Source: Yoonia sp. GPGPB17 (GTDB lineage: Bacteria > Pseudomonadota > Alphaproteobacteria > Rhodobacterales > Rhodobacteraceae). Taken from it: 64,000 nucleotides of DNA. Made by a program: the position numbers and the translations under genes. The notes beneath the pieces are model-generated. The model made no database searches. It saw only the letters and a program-made list of their open reading frames with translations, and was not told the DNA's origin. Every line of letters starts with the position of its first letter. Positions within the stretch are counted from its first letter, which is position 1. The stretch lies in the NCBI RefSeq assembly GCF_037892195.1, contig NZ_JATACI010000002.1, positions 1,922,001 to 1,986,000 on the forward strand. Reading direction: 5' to 3'. Of the stretch, positions 50,453 to 60,486 are shown piece after piece.

Positions 50453-52546
50453 ATGCCAAAAAGGGGTGGCAAAACGCCCACCCCCGGTCTCAGATGGCAA
50501 GGCATGATCGAAAAAGGGGCTACCAGCAGCGCTCTGGATTTTCGACTTGGGCAGCAAGAAAGGTTTGTCGCGCCACAAGACCCCGACAAGGGCAACAAGC
50601 GTGAAACGATCTGGTGGTCAGCACTGCTTGATCTGCGCGACACCAGCATTGCCGCCTTCGTCAATCGCCTTGATGCAGACCTGAGACGCCAAATCCACAT
50701 CCCCACGGATTACACGCCCGAAGACCAAGAGGTCACTTTTGAAGACAAGCTTGTCGTGGTCTTTGCAACCACCGATCTGCTCGCCACGTTGAATCTGGCA
50801 GGTAAAGAGCTCAACGTCGCTTCCGTGATCCTTGGCGCCATTATCAACCCGAATTTCATAAACCTGAAAGCCCAAGGTCAAATTGCAGCCTTGCCGATCA
50901 TCAATGTCCCGAACGGGACGGTGATCACGGCAGTGATTGATGATGGGATTGCCTTTGCCAATGATGTCTTCCGCGATGGGTTGACATCCACCCGGGTGCA
51001 GTATGCGACCCTTCTGCCAACAATGCCGGGGACGGCGCCCGGGTTGGCTTCGGTGGGTGTTGAGTTAGAAAAGCCGCAGATTGATGCGCTTTTGGTGGCA
51101 AACACATCGTCGATGCTACTGGATGAAGATCGGTTTTATCAGCAAGCTGGTCTGATCGACTATGCGGACGGGACTTTTTCGCCAACCTCTTTGCGGCGTT
51201 CTCACGGCACGCATATCGCAGGCCTGGCAGCGGGTTATCCCATGGATACCGCCCCCAATGACCGACCGATCCTTTTTGCGATATTGCCAACCCGCGTGAC
51301 CGAAGATGTGTCGGGCGGCAGCATCTTGCCCAGTCTTGTTCTGGCACTGCTCCGGTTGACGCGCCAAGCAGCACGTTTCCGCTGCGCGGATGGATCGTGC
51401 CCACCCGCTGTTTTCAACTTCAGCTATGGCAACTTTGGTGGCCCGCATGACGGCACCAGCCCCATTGCCCGCGTGATCGAAGATTATTTCGGACCGGATT
51501 GTGACGCTGATCAGGAACTGCGGATTGTCTTGCCGGCGGGCAACGGCAACCTGTCACGGACCCATGCAATGCTGGAGTTTGGCAGCGGGGGCAGCGGCAG
51601 ACCGCTCAAGGTGCTAGACTTTGTGGCGATGCCCGATGACCGCACTGTCAGTGAAGTGCAGTTATGGATGCCATATAGCGCATCCAGCCCTCTGCCCAAT
51701 TTTGTCACTGTGCGCGCGACAACCCCCGATGGCTTGCAAAGCGGACCGGTAGAGATCGCGGCCGGATCATATCAATCGCTGCTCAATCAAGATAACATCG
51801 AAGTGGCCCGTTTGTCCTTTGCCTTCGCCCCGATGCCAACGGCACGCGGCGTTATTACACTCAGCCTGAATCCAACGGCGAACCTAAAACCGGCCCCTCT
51901 GGCTCCGGCGGGGCGTTGGCAGATTGAAGTCACACCAGATCAGATCGCCGCTGATGAAAGCGTGCAGGTCTGGATTGAACGGGACGATACCCTGCCCGGC
52001 TTCAAAACGGGCGGTCGGCAGTCCTATTTCAACAACGCGGACTACCAGCGCTTTAACAGATTTGGTGGGCCACTTGCCGTTGATCCCCCCGGCACAAACA
52101 GCCTGATCAGACGGGCTGGCACATTAAGCGGCTTTGCCTGTGGGCCTTCACCGCTGGTGATTGGCGCGCTGACACAAAGCAATGGCAAGATGTCAGATTA
52201 CTCCGCGGCCGGGCCGATCACGCCGCCGCGCGGCGCGGCCGTCGCCTATCGCGAAGGGCCAGATGCGTCAGCGCGGGGTGACGACAGTGTCGTCATGCAA
52301 GGCGTCATCAGCGCCGGTTCGCGCAGCGGTTCCATGGTGCGTTTGAATGGGACGAGCGTCGCCGCGCCGCGTGTGGCGCGTTTCACCGTCAATGAAATGG
52401 CGGGCGGTGCGGATGGCAACCGCGCGTGGCTACAGATCCAAGCGGGGCTGCAAGATGCAGATTTCCCACCACCCAAACCGATGACAACACGTAGCGGCGC
52501 TGGCCGAATGAATATTTCCGTGAATGAAATCGGCCCTGGCGCGTAA
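50453..52546 (+). CDS. S8 family serine peptidase (subtilase)
   Basis: 697 residues. Catalytic triad: Asp in TAVIDDGIAFAND (about residue 163), His in SHGTHIAGLAAG (251), Ser in NGTSVAAPRVAR (about 635), with oxyanion Asn in LPAGNGN. The Asp-His spacing is unusually long, and about 200 residues of beta-rich insertion separate Asn and Ser. No signal peptide, so it may act in the cytoplasm or be exported otherwise. ATG follows the previous TAG with no gap. An intact GCCGGC occurs at 51532. Confidence 0.9.
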   Translation: MPKRGGKTPTPGLRWQGMIEKGATSSALDFRLGQQERFVAPQDPDKGNKRETIWWSALLDLRDTSIAAFVNRLDADLRRQIHIPTDYTPEDQEVTFEDKLVVVFATTDLLATLNLAGKELNVASVILGAIINPNFINLKAQGQIAALPIINVPNGTVITAVIDDGIAFANDVFRDGLTSTRVQYATLLPTMPGTAPGLASVGVELEKPQIDALLVANTSSMLLDEDRFYQQAGLIDYADGTFSPTSLRRSHGTHIAGLAAGYPMDTAPNDRPILFAILPTRVTEDVSGGSILPSLVLALLRLTRQAARFRCADGSCPPAVFNFSYGNFGGPHDGTSPIARVIEDYFGPDCDADQELRIVLPAGNGNLSRTHAMLEFGSGGSGRPLKVLDFVAMPDDRTVSEVQLWMPYSASSPLPNFVTVRATTPDGLQSGPVEIAAGSYQSLLNQDNIEVARLSFAFAPMPTARGVITLSLNPTANLKPAPLAPAGRWQIEVTPDQIAADESVQVWIERDDTLPGFKTGGRQSYFNNADYQRFNRFGGPLAVDPPGTNSLIRRAGTLSGFACGPSPLVIGALTQSNGKMSDYSAAGPITPPRGAAVAYREGPDASARGDDSVVMQGVISAGSRSGSMVRLNGTSVAAPRVARFTVNEMAGGADGNRAWLQIQAGLQDADFPPPKPMTTRSGAGRMNISVNEIGPGA

Positions 52547-52637
52547 TGTAGGTAAGACATCCTACAGACGGCACAATCATAACAAAGAAAGTTGGCCATT
52601 GCATGATATCACGGTGCTGTTGAGCCAGACAGCCGTT

Positions 52638-53857
52638 ATGCAATGGGCAAAGAGAAATATGAGGTCACACGATCTTTCTACAATTCAGGTTGGTCATGAC
52701 CTTGGTTTGTTGCAGCAAGTCGCGGAAGATACGCAACTATCCGGGCGCGAGATCACGCTACGCGGTCGCAAGCTGCTGAACTTTGCCTCTTGCAGTTATC
52801 TGGGTCTTGAGATGGAACCTGCCCTGATCGAGGGCGCGGTTACCGCCACGCGGGCCTTTGGCACGCAGTTTTCCGCGTCACGCGCATTTGTCTCGGCACC
52901 ACCCTACCGGCACGCCGAGGCACTTTTGGGGAACATCACCGGCAGGCCCACGTTGCTTGTTCCTTCAACATCGTTGGGCCATCAAGCCGCTTTGCCCGTG
53001 CTGGTGGGCCCCAATGATCTGGTCCTGATTGATGTGCAAGCACATGCCAGCCTGAGGGTCGCCGCGGAGTTGCTGAAAGGGAAAGGTCGCAACGTTCAAA
53101 CCGTCAGCCATTCCGATGCCCGACACATCGCCCGTAAGATGCGTGCCTCTGATGCGCCGCGCATCTGGCTTTTGATTGATGGTGTTTATTCCATGATCGG
53201 CGACGTCGCGCCATTTGACGACCTTGACGCGCTGTTGCGCAAAGACCCGCGCTTGATGCTCTATGTCGATGACGCCCATGCTGTCAGTTGGCAGGGGCAA
53301 AACGGCAAAGGGCTGGCGCTTGAAAAATGGCCCGATCATCCACGGGTGATTGTGGCCTTGTCGCTCAATAAAGGGTTTGCCTGCGCTTAAGCGGTGCCTT
53401 GGTGCTGACGAGCACAGATCAAGCCGATGCTGTTCGTGCCTTCGGGCCAGCGATGACATTCTCCGGGCCAGTTCAGCCGCCGATGCTGGGGGCGATCATC
53501 GCATCAGCAAGGCTGCATCTCGGCCCAGATTTGGCACCGCGCCAACAGATGCTGCATGACCGTATTGCACAATTCAACGAAGGGGCGCTGCGCTTGGGAC
53601 TTGACATGGCGAGCGATGCCGTCACGCCAATGCGCTATATCCGTATCGGCGACTTGCATGCGACAGGTATGGCCGCCAGCGCACTACAGACCGCATGCGG
53701 CATCTTCGTAGCAACCGTGGCCCCGCCAGCAGTTGCCCTGCGCGACGTGGGGCTGCGCATGACGCTGACAACACATCACACCCAACAGGATGTCAGTTAT
53801 CTGCTCGAGGCAATCGCATCCGTGACCAACGCAACTATGCGCGCTGCAGCCGAATAG
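52638..53857 (+). pseudogene. Alpha-oxoamine synthase (KAPA/serine-palmitoyltransferase-like) PLP enzyme (frame interrupted)
   Basis: LNFASCSYLGLEMEPALIEG, GTQFSASRAF and VDDAHAVSW are alpha-oxoamine synthase hallmarks, and the PLP Lys is in ALSLNKGFACA. Enzymes of this fold condense an acyl-CoA or -ACP with an amino acid (biotin, heme, sphingolipid routes). The frame stops right after FACA. GCTTAAGC (53385-53392) replaces GCCGGC, after which GALVLTSTDQ continues to TAG 53857. Start Met uncertain (52638 or 52659). TAG is followed at once by the next ATG. Confidence 0.85.
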
Positions 53858-54973
53858 ATGTGCCTGAAACTGACCCCGGCAGAGGCAATCCTGCATCGCA
53901 CCGGCCCCAACAACATCACGGCACTTCTGCACGCTCCCGGCGGGTTTGACCCAAAGCGCGCCTTCTTTGGTGTAAAATCCATGGTTATGGCGTCTGAGCG
54001 GTTCCAAAGATGCATCGCCGGAAATGAGTTCACGGATAAGGTCCAGATTGATTGGACCGCGCATGTCGCTATCGTGCAGGACCCGACAATCACGCAATCG
54101 GCAGAGATACTGCATCTGGCAAGGCATCTGGCATTTCCACAGGGTCACCCACCCTGGCGGGTGATTCTTGTGAACCCCGACGGATCCGGGTGGTCCGGCC
54201 TGATATTACACTTTGATCATGCAATTGCTGACGGGACGCGCATGGCCCGTCTGATCGTCACCAAAGTGCTTCCGCAAGAGAACGATCTGGCCGCCATTGA
54301 TGACTTGCCGGTGCTATCGTTTGATCAACTTCAAGAGTTGGGTGACCCATCCCAACAATCTGCACCGATTGCGACGTGTCGTATCCCTTTTGATCAACTG
54401 CGCGCACGTATGCCAAAGGCTGCCAACAATGGAGATGCCTTACTGCGGCTGACGCGCACCGTTCTGGATAGATGTTCCGCGTTTGGCTCCGCCAGCGCGC
54501 GGCGCAAGAACCACGCAACGGTCGCCAGAATTGTTGCGCTGAACAATGCTGGCCAGTTGGGCAATCACGCGCGGATGATCAAGACAGACCTTTCCCGCCC
54601 CGCGTCACTGAGTGAGACTGCAATGTTCACGCGTCACAAGGCCCCTTTGCACGAAACCCTGCGGATGGCTTTTGCGCGCATTCTGCCCACCGCCATCCTG
54701 CGGCATCTGGTTCAGGCTGAGTTTTCGAAGCCCGGGATCATCATGACCATTGTGCCTGTGTCGCGGCTGCCCAAACCATTGTTCGGGCTGCCACTGGCGG
54801 CGGTGCACGCCGCAGCACCCAACATGGGGCGTCCCCTGATCGCGCTTACCGCGACCCGGCTGGCTGATGGATTTGACGTGACGGTCGTGGCGCATGCACC
54901 GGGGCGCAAGACCCAGTCCAACTTGTCACAGACCGTCGCAAACACGCTGACGGCTATGCTGACCGAGGCCTGA
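53858..54973 (+). CDS. WS/DGAT- or condensation-domain-like acyltransferase
   Basis: 371 residues. ILHFDHAIADGTRMARL carries the H-x3-D-G motif of the CoA-dependent acyltransferase superfamily (wax-ester synthase/DGAT, condensation domains), with the first His of the usual pair replaced by Asp. Further family-like parts are PPWRVILV near 145 and SRLPKPLFGLPL near 305. Likely transfers an acyl group to the product of the preceding enzyme. It begins directly after that gene's stop. Confidence 0.75.
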   Translation: MCLKLTPAEAILHRTGPNNITALLHAPGGFDPKRAFFGVKSMVMASERFQRCIAGNEFTDKVQIDWTAHVAIVQDPTITQSAEILHLARHLAFPQGHPPWRVILVNPDGSGWSGLILHFDHAIADGTRMARLIVTKVLPQENDLAAIDDLPVLSFDQLQELGDPSQQSAPIATCRIPFDQLRARMPKAANNGDALLRLTRTVLDRCSAFGSASARRKNHATVARIVALNNAGQLGNHARMIKTDLSRPASLSETAMFTRHKAPLHETLRMAFARILPTAILRHLVQAEFSKPGIIMTIVPVSRLPKPLFGLPLAAVHAAAPNMGRPLIALTATRLADGFDVTVVAHAPGRKTQSNLSQTVANTLTAMLTEA

Positions 54974-55059
54974 GCAATGCGCAACCCTTGTCCTGTCACG
55001 CACGCTGGGTTGATAAAAACCATGTTGCCCCATTTCACGCTGTCACAGATACAGGCGGT

Positions 55060-57159
55060 ATGATGATGCTCCGCCGGGACATTGTTGCCCTTACCCTTTT
55101 CGCAATGGCTGCGATCGTCGCACTTGCGCTCTCATGGGCAAAACTCACCACAGATGCGGATCTGATTGCCACGTTCGAAAGCGCATCAGAGGCGTACAGC
55201 GCCTTCATCGAGCACCGTGACAGATTTGGCGATGATACGCGGGATGCCGTGATCGCCGTGCGCTCTGAAACTGTCTTGTCGGTGGCCTCGCTTGAGGACC
55301 TGGTAATCGAATTGCAACTGACCCCGGGTGTCGATGACGTCCTGAGCGTTCTGTCGCTGCCCGCATCCGATGGCTCTGGCGAGAGCTTTCTCAATAGCGC
55401 CGACATCGTAGATCGGCCTGCGCGTGAACAGTTCGCGCTCATGCGGGACACCATCCCATTTGGTGCCGATCTGATTTCATCTGATGGGCGTCTCACCCTT
55501 GTCATGGTGCTTTTTGAAGAGGGCTTGGAGCTAAGCGCATACGCATCCACGCTGGCCGAACCGCTATCGCTGGCACCCCCTGAACTTGCGCTTAACCGCG
55601 TCGGCACGCCACGGCTGGAAATGGAGATCAATGCCGCCCTCGTGCGTGACCAAACAACAATCACGCCCATCGCTGTCATCTTTGGTCTTATACTAATCCT
55701 GCTGGTGTTTCGATCATGGCGCGCCGTGCTGATCTGCGGTGCGCCCATCATCGTGGCAATGTCGCTGTTCCTGGGTGGATTGGCAGCGCTGGGTATACCG
55801 GTGTCCCCGATGTTGTCGCTGGTCCCTATCATCCTTGTGGTGCTGGGTTTTGCTGACAGTATTCACTTCTTTTATGCGATTTGCAGGCAAGGTCGCACCG
55901 AAGATGTTCCATCGGCTGTCGCCACTGCGCATAGGCATATTCTGCCTGCGATTGCCTCTACAACGCTGACGACAGTTCTGGCTTTTCTGGCAATGCTGCT
56001 GATCGATTCCGCCGCGCTGCGCGAACTGTCACTTGTCGGGTCTGCCGGTATGTTGATCATGTTGTTTGTCGTGGCAACACTGGTGCCGGTCTTGGCACGC
56101 CTGCTGCTGACCCCCCATGAAACGACATTGGCAACGGCGACATTCCGACGTGTATCGCAAATGTCGGTCGCGATGCTGGCCTATGCAAAGCCCTTGGCCA
56201 TTGCCTCGATCGTCTTGATTGCGCTGTTGGGCGCAGCCCAGCGCCATGTTGTTACCGGCTACGACCCCCTCCAACACATCCCAAGATCGTCCACTTTCGC
56301 AGACGATATCGCCGCCCTTGAGGCGGGTTTACCCGGCAGCGGTCGCTACAATGTTATCATTGAAGGGGTCACCGACGGGCCCGACCAAAGCGCCCAGAAT
56401 GCGCAGCGCCTTCAGCTGGCGTCACAAGCAGCATTGGGGAAACCCATCAGCCTCGCGCCCGAGATTGCATCACAAGGGGTTACCGGACGACTGGTTGATG
56501 ACAGTGCAAGCAGCTTTTCACTGCCCGTACCCACCTCATTGCTTAGCGGGCCGGATACGATCCGCACCGAGGTGTCGCAGATTAAGGCGCGTTTGGACGC
56601 AGCGGGTGTTGGCGACTTTGCCACCGTCACCGGCTATTCCTTTCTGGCCGCGACGCAAATGCCCGTTCTGGTGGACGGTTTACGCCTGTCCTTTTACATC
56701 GCGATTGTTGTAATGACGCTGCTGATCGCCTTGATCCTGCGTTCATTACCTATCGCGTTGGTCACGCTGGTGCCCAATCTTTTGCCCATCCTTGGGATCG
56801 AGGCCTGGATGGTCCTGACCAGTCAAACTGTCACGATCACAGGTGCTGTTGCACTTTTGGTAGCCTTCGGGATCGCGGTTGATAACACGATCCATATCGT
56901 CAATCGGGTCCGGTTGTTGCAGCGGGACAACCCAGCGCCACAACAGGTCATTGAACACGCGCTTGACGCATTGGTGTCACCAGTGATGACGACCAGCATA
57001 TTGTTGATTGTCGGGTTCTCCATGACGGCCTTCAGCGCCTTGCCTGCCGTCAGCCTGTTCGGGATGCTAACAGCAATGGCGATCATCATTGCACTTCTTG
57101 CGGACCTCTTGATTTTCCCTAGTCTATTGCTGGTCTTGCTACGAAAGGGGTGGATTTAA
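55060..57159 (+). CDS. MMPL/RND-family exporter
   Basis: 699 residues, about 12 helices in two repeats. Conserved charged TM residues are in LVVLGFADSIHFFYAI (TM4) and LLVAFGIAVDNTIHIVNRV (TM10), with two large periplasmic loops. The group resembles HpnN/MmpL lipid exporters rather than drug pumps with a membrane-fusion partner, and no such partner gene is here. Start at the first of three ATGs. The stop overlaps the next ATG (TAATG). Confidence 0.88.
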   Translation: MMMLRRDIVALTLFAMAAIVALALSWAKLTTDADLIATFESASEAYSAFIEHRDRFGDDTRDAVIAVRSETVLSVASLEDLVIELQLTPGVDDVLSVLSLPASDGSGESFLNSADIVDRPAREQFALMRDTIPFGADLISSDGRLTLVMVLFEEGLELSAYASTLAEPLSLAPPELALNRVGTPRLEMEINAALVRDQTTITPIAVIFGLILILLVFRSWRAVLICGAPIIVAMSLFLGGLAALGIPVSPMLSLVPIILVVLGFADSIHFFYAICRQGRTEDVPSAVATAHRHILPAIASTTLTTVLAFLAMLLIDSAALRELSLVGSAGMLIMLFVVATLVPVLARLLLTPHETTLATATFRRVSQMSVAMLAYAKPLAIASIVLIALLGAAQRHVVTGYDPLQHIPRSSTFADDIAALEAGLPGSGRYNVIIEGVTDGPDQSAQNAQRLQLASQAALGKPISLAPEIASQGVTGRLVDDSASSFSLPVPTSLLSGPDTIRTEVSQIKARLDAAGVGDFATVTGYSFLAATQMPVLVDGLRLSFYIAIVVMTLLIALILRSLPIALVTLVPNLLPILGIEAWMVLTSQTVTITGAVALLVAFGIAVDNTIHIVNRVRLLQRDNPAPQQVIEHALDALVSPVMTTSILLIVGFSMTAFSALPAVSLFGMLTAMAIIIALLADLLIFPSLLLVLLRKGWI

Positions 57160-57626
57160 TGCGGTTTCTACTAACGCTTGGTTTCAGCGTTCTTTCTCAC
57201 CCTACCTTTGCGCAGGATGCTCTGTTTGGTCTTGCCGGCAACTGGGCCGGTGCGGGAACCTATCTGGACCGCAATATAGAAGAAGATGTCCGCTGCCGGA
57301 TCAGCGTGACCACAACTGATGCCAAGACTGATGTTGTGGGGATCTGCGCAAGTGCGCGCCGCAATGAAGATGTGGATTTCAGCATCATGCGCACCTCCGA
57401 TGGTCGCCTGATGTCGCGTCAGGAAAACGCAAACAGTCTGCGCAGGCCTGTCGTGCTAGAAGGTGTCTTGGAAGACAACGGTTTGCAGTTATCGGGTCAG
57501 CAGGGCGCGGAAGAAACCCGTCTGACAATGCACCTGACCGAAGCTGGCAAAATGGAAATGGTGATTGTTATCGCCTCTGCGGCCAGAACACGAACAAGCA
57601 CGTTACTGTTCACAAGGCGTCAGTAG
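57159..57626 (+). CDS. Small secreted protein of the cluster
   Basis: 155 residues. Signal peptide MRFLLTLGFSVLSHPTFAQ. The mature part starts DALFGLAGNWAGAGTYLDR and looks like an all-beta, lipocalin-like ligand-binding fold (W and GxW near the start, alternating strands), which is inference. TAATG coupling to the exporter suggests a shared role, for instance binding the exported molecule. Confidence 0.65.
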   Translation: MRFLLTLGFSVLSHPTFAQDALFGLAGNWAGAGTYLDRNIEEDVRCRISVTTTDAKTDVVGICASARRNEDVDFSIMRTSDGRLMSRQENANSLRRPVVLEGVLEDNGLQLSGQQGAEETRLTMHLTEAGKMEMVIVIASAARTRTSTLLFTRRQ

Positions 57627-57923
57627 AAGCGATATCTGAATGTCCCGGTCGCGTCGCGAGCCGTTGCCATTTCCGTTAAATACCGCGTAGCGCCAGATAA
57701 TGGCACCCTTCGCCAGATGCGGGACGCAAAATCATTGAACTGTTTTTGGCAACTGAAAAGTGTGACCTCTCAAGCCAGCGTTTTGGCCAGTTTACTGCCC
57801 ACGGGGCAATAGCTCGGAGGACATGCGCAATTGCATTTCTTCTCTGCTTTCAAGCGCCTGGAATGGTTGCAAGGTGCGGCATGTGCGCTATGGTTGTGTT
57901 ATTCAGATAATCGGAGAATTGAA
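57627..57923. other. Intergenic region before acyl-CoA ligase
   Basis: 297 bases with no gene. A GGAG at 57913 serves the ligase's GTG start. No clear terminator for the cluster is seen. Confidence 0.5.
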
Positions 57924-59459
57924 GTGTCAGATACGCTAAAAAGCTTACTCGCGCACCATCCTGAAAATGCACCTGCTATTGGCGCGCCAGAGCGTGATTG
58001 GCTCAGCTATGGTGGCCTGCGTGCGTTGGCAGATACGGTCGCAGGGTCACTGCACCAAGCCGGTATCGGACGCGGGGATCGTGTGGCGATTGTGCTGCCC
58101 AATGGCCCTGAAATGGCAGCCGCTTTTGTCACGGTTGCTCAGGCAGCGGTGACGGCACCGCTGAACCCCGCGTACCGCGAAGACGAGTTTGCTTTTTACA
58201 TTGACGACCTGAAAGCCAAAGCCGTTATTTTGATGGCTGATGATGAAGGTCCTGCCTATGCGGCGGCCCAAAAACTGGGTGTTGCGGTCCTGCGTCTTTC
58301 GGTCGAAGAAGGTGCGCCAGCAGGTGCGTTCAGCCTGCAAACGGATGTGACTGGAACCAGTGATACGACAGCCCCCGCAGCGGATGACGTCGCGCTGATC
58401 CTGCATACTTCTGGCACCACATCGCGCCCGAAAATCGTACCGTTGCTACAGTCGAATGTGGCGGCCTCCGCACAGAACATCGCGACCTCGCTCGCGCTTA
58501 CGGCGGATGATCGCTGCATGAATGTGATGCCGCTGTTCCATATTCATGGGCTGCTGGCCGCCGTGTCGGCCACACTGTCAACCGGTGGTCAAGTCTGGTG
58601 CGCACCGGGCTTTGATGCGCTGCGCTTTTTCGGCTGGCTGCGTGACTGTGACCCAACATGGTATACGGCCGTTCCGACGATGCATCAGGCGATTTTGTCA
58701 CGTGCCCCGCGCAATGCCGATATCATCAAAGCCGCGCGCTTGCGGTTCCTGCGGTCGTCTTCGGCATCCTTGCCCGGTCCCGTGATGGAAAAACTGTTCG
58801 AGACCTTCGGCGCGCCTGTCATCGAAGGTTACGGCATGACCGAAGCCGCGCATCAGATGTGCTCGAACCCGCTGACACCCGGCGCGCAGAAACCCGGTGC
58901 GGTTGGCGTGCCCGCTAAGCCCCGAGGTAAGGATTGCGCATGAAGTTGAACCGACGCTGACAGACGGTGGCGTGGGCGAGGTCGTCATCTCTGGCCCCAA
59001 CGTGACACCGGGTTATGAAAACAACCCGGATGCCAACGCAAAGAACTTCTTTGATGCAGATGGCAAACGCTGGTTCCGCACCGGCGACCAAGGCACCTTT
59101 GATGCAGATGGCTATCTGACGTTGACAGGTCGTTTGAAGGAAATCATCAACCGCGGCGGCGAAAAGGTCAGCCCGCTGGAGGTCGATGGCGTGTTGTCCG
59201 CGCATCCCGCGATTGGGCAGGTTGTCACCTTTGCTTTGCCGCACCTAAACTGGGCGAAGAAGTGGCCGCCGCCGTTGTCTTGCGCGATGGCGAAGACATC
59301 AGCGAACGCGATGTGCGCGACTTTGCATCCGAACGCCTGGCTGACTTCAAGGTGCCGCGCAAAGTGATCATTCTTGACGAGATACCGAAAGGGGCCACTG
59401 GCAAGTTGCAGCGCATCGGTTTGGCCGAAAAGCTGGGTCTTGTGGATACCGCATCATGA
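57924..59459 (+). pseudogene. AMP-forming acyl-CoA ligase (two frame breaks)
   Basis: About 510 residues. AMP-binding P-loop LHTSGTTSRPKIV, EGYGMTEAAHQM, and late RTGDQGTFDADGYLTLTGR with KEIINRGGEKVSP and Lys GATGKLQR. Similar to oxalate/fatty-acid CoA ligases. GTG start at 57924 with GGAG. Break 1: GCTAAGC (58914-58920) for GCCGGC in GVPA-G-PEVRIAHE. Break 2: CC at 59244-59245 where CCC gives LPHPKLGEEVAAAVV. The final TGA overlaps the next ATG. Confidence 0.88.
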
Positions 59460-60433
59460 AGATTTGCATTTTTGGAGCGGGTGCCATCGGCGGCTACATG
59501 GGCGCAAAACTGGCCGAGGCGGGGGCTGATGTCAGCCTTGTGGCGCGTGGCCCTCATTTGGCGGCGATGCGCGAAAACGGTCTGACTTTGATCGAAGAGG
59601 GCGACAGCAAAACGCTGCCTGTCACCGTGTCGGAAGATCCGGCCGATCTTGGCCCGCAGGACTATGTCATTGTCACGCTCAAGGCGCATTCGGTGCCGCC
59701 TGTCGTGCCAAAGATGCAACCGCTGATTGGCGAAAGCACGACCATTGTGTCGGGCGTCAATGGTGTCCCGTGGTGGTACTTCCATCAGATCGGGACCGAG
59801 CTGGAAGGCACACGTCTGGCCAGCGTCGATCCCGGCAATGCGCAATGGGATGGTTTTGGGCCGGACAGTGTGCTGGGCTGCGTGGTGTATCCTGCGGCAG
59901 AGGTGATTGAACCCGGCGTGATCAAACACATCGAAGGCAATCGCTTTTCACTCGGCGAACCATCCGGTGAAAAGTCCGAGCGGGCCATGCGTTTGTCCAA
60001 GGCACTTAGCGCGGCAGGGTTGAAAGCCCCTGTGCGTCCCAAGATTCGTGATGAGATTTGGGTGAAACTCTGGGGTAACCTGTCGTTCAACCCGATCTCT
60101 GCGCTAACTCACGCCACGCTGGATGTGCTTTGCACCGAACCTGGCACACGTGAGGTTGCGCGCAATATGATGCTGGAGGCCCAGACAATTGCTGAAAAGC
60201 TGGGCGTCAAGTTTCCCATTGATGTGGATCGTCGCATTCAGGGCGGTGCAGATGTCGGTGCGCACCGGACCTCCATGTTGCAAGACCTTGACGCGAACCG
60301 CCCGATGGAGATCGACGCGCTGGTCGGGTCTGTGCAGGAACTTGGCCGCGTGACCGGGACACCGACGCCAACGATCGATACGGTACTCGCGCTCGTTCAG
60401 CTACGCGGCAAAACGGCTGGCCTCTACGGGTAG
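59456..60433 (+). CDS. Ketopantoate reductase family protein
   Basis: 325 residues. Rossmann GAGAIGGYMGAKLAEAG, then VTLKAHSV, and the C-terminal ApbA_C domain with KLWGNLSFNPISALTHATLD. Family enzymes reduce 2-dehydropantoate or similar 2-keto acids with NADPH. Coupling to the acyl-CoA ligase and closeness to a TTT transporter suggest a role in organic-acid catabolism rather than coenzyme A synthesis. Confidence 0.88.
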   Translation: MKICIFGAGAIGGYMGAKLAEAGADVSLVARGPHLAAMRENGLTLIEEGDSKTLPVTVSEDPADLGPQDYVIVTLKAHSVPPVVPKMQPLIGESTTIVSGVNGVPWWYFHQIGTELEGTRLASVDPGNAQWDGFGPDSVLGCVVYPAAEVIEPGVIKHIEGNRFSLGEPSGEKSERAMRLSKALSAAGLKAPVRPKIRDEIWVKLWGNLSFNPISALTHATLDVLCTEPGTREVARNMMLEAQTIAEKLGVKFPIDVDRRIQGGADVGAHRTSMLQDLDANRPMEIDALVGSVQELGRVTGTPTPTIDTVLALVQLRGKTAGLYG

Positions 60434-60458
60434 CCGTCTACCACTGCGATGCAATGAC

Positions 60459-60486
60459 AAAAGCCGGCGTCAGGACGCTGGCTTTT
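60459..60486. terminator. Bidirectional terminator
   Basis: AAAAGCC-GGCGTC paired with GACGC-TGGCTTTT (one G-T wobble), two-base loop, A/T runs on each side. It overlaps the last codons of tctA and follows the ketopantoate reductase by 25 bases. Confidence 0.9.

Noticed and set aside
55530..55536. GCTAAGC in the exporter gene
   Set aside because: In frame (LELSAYAST) with no disruption on either side.
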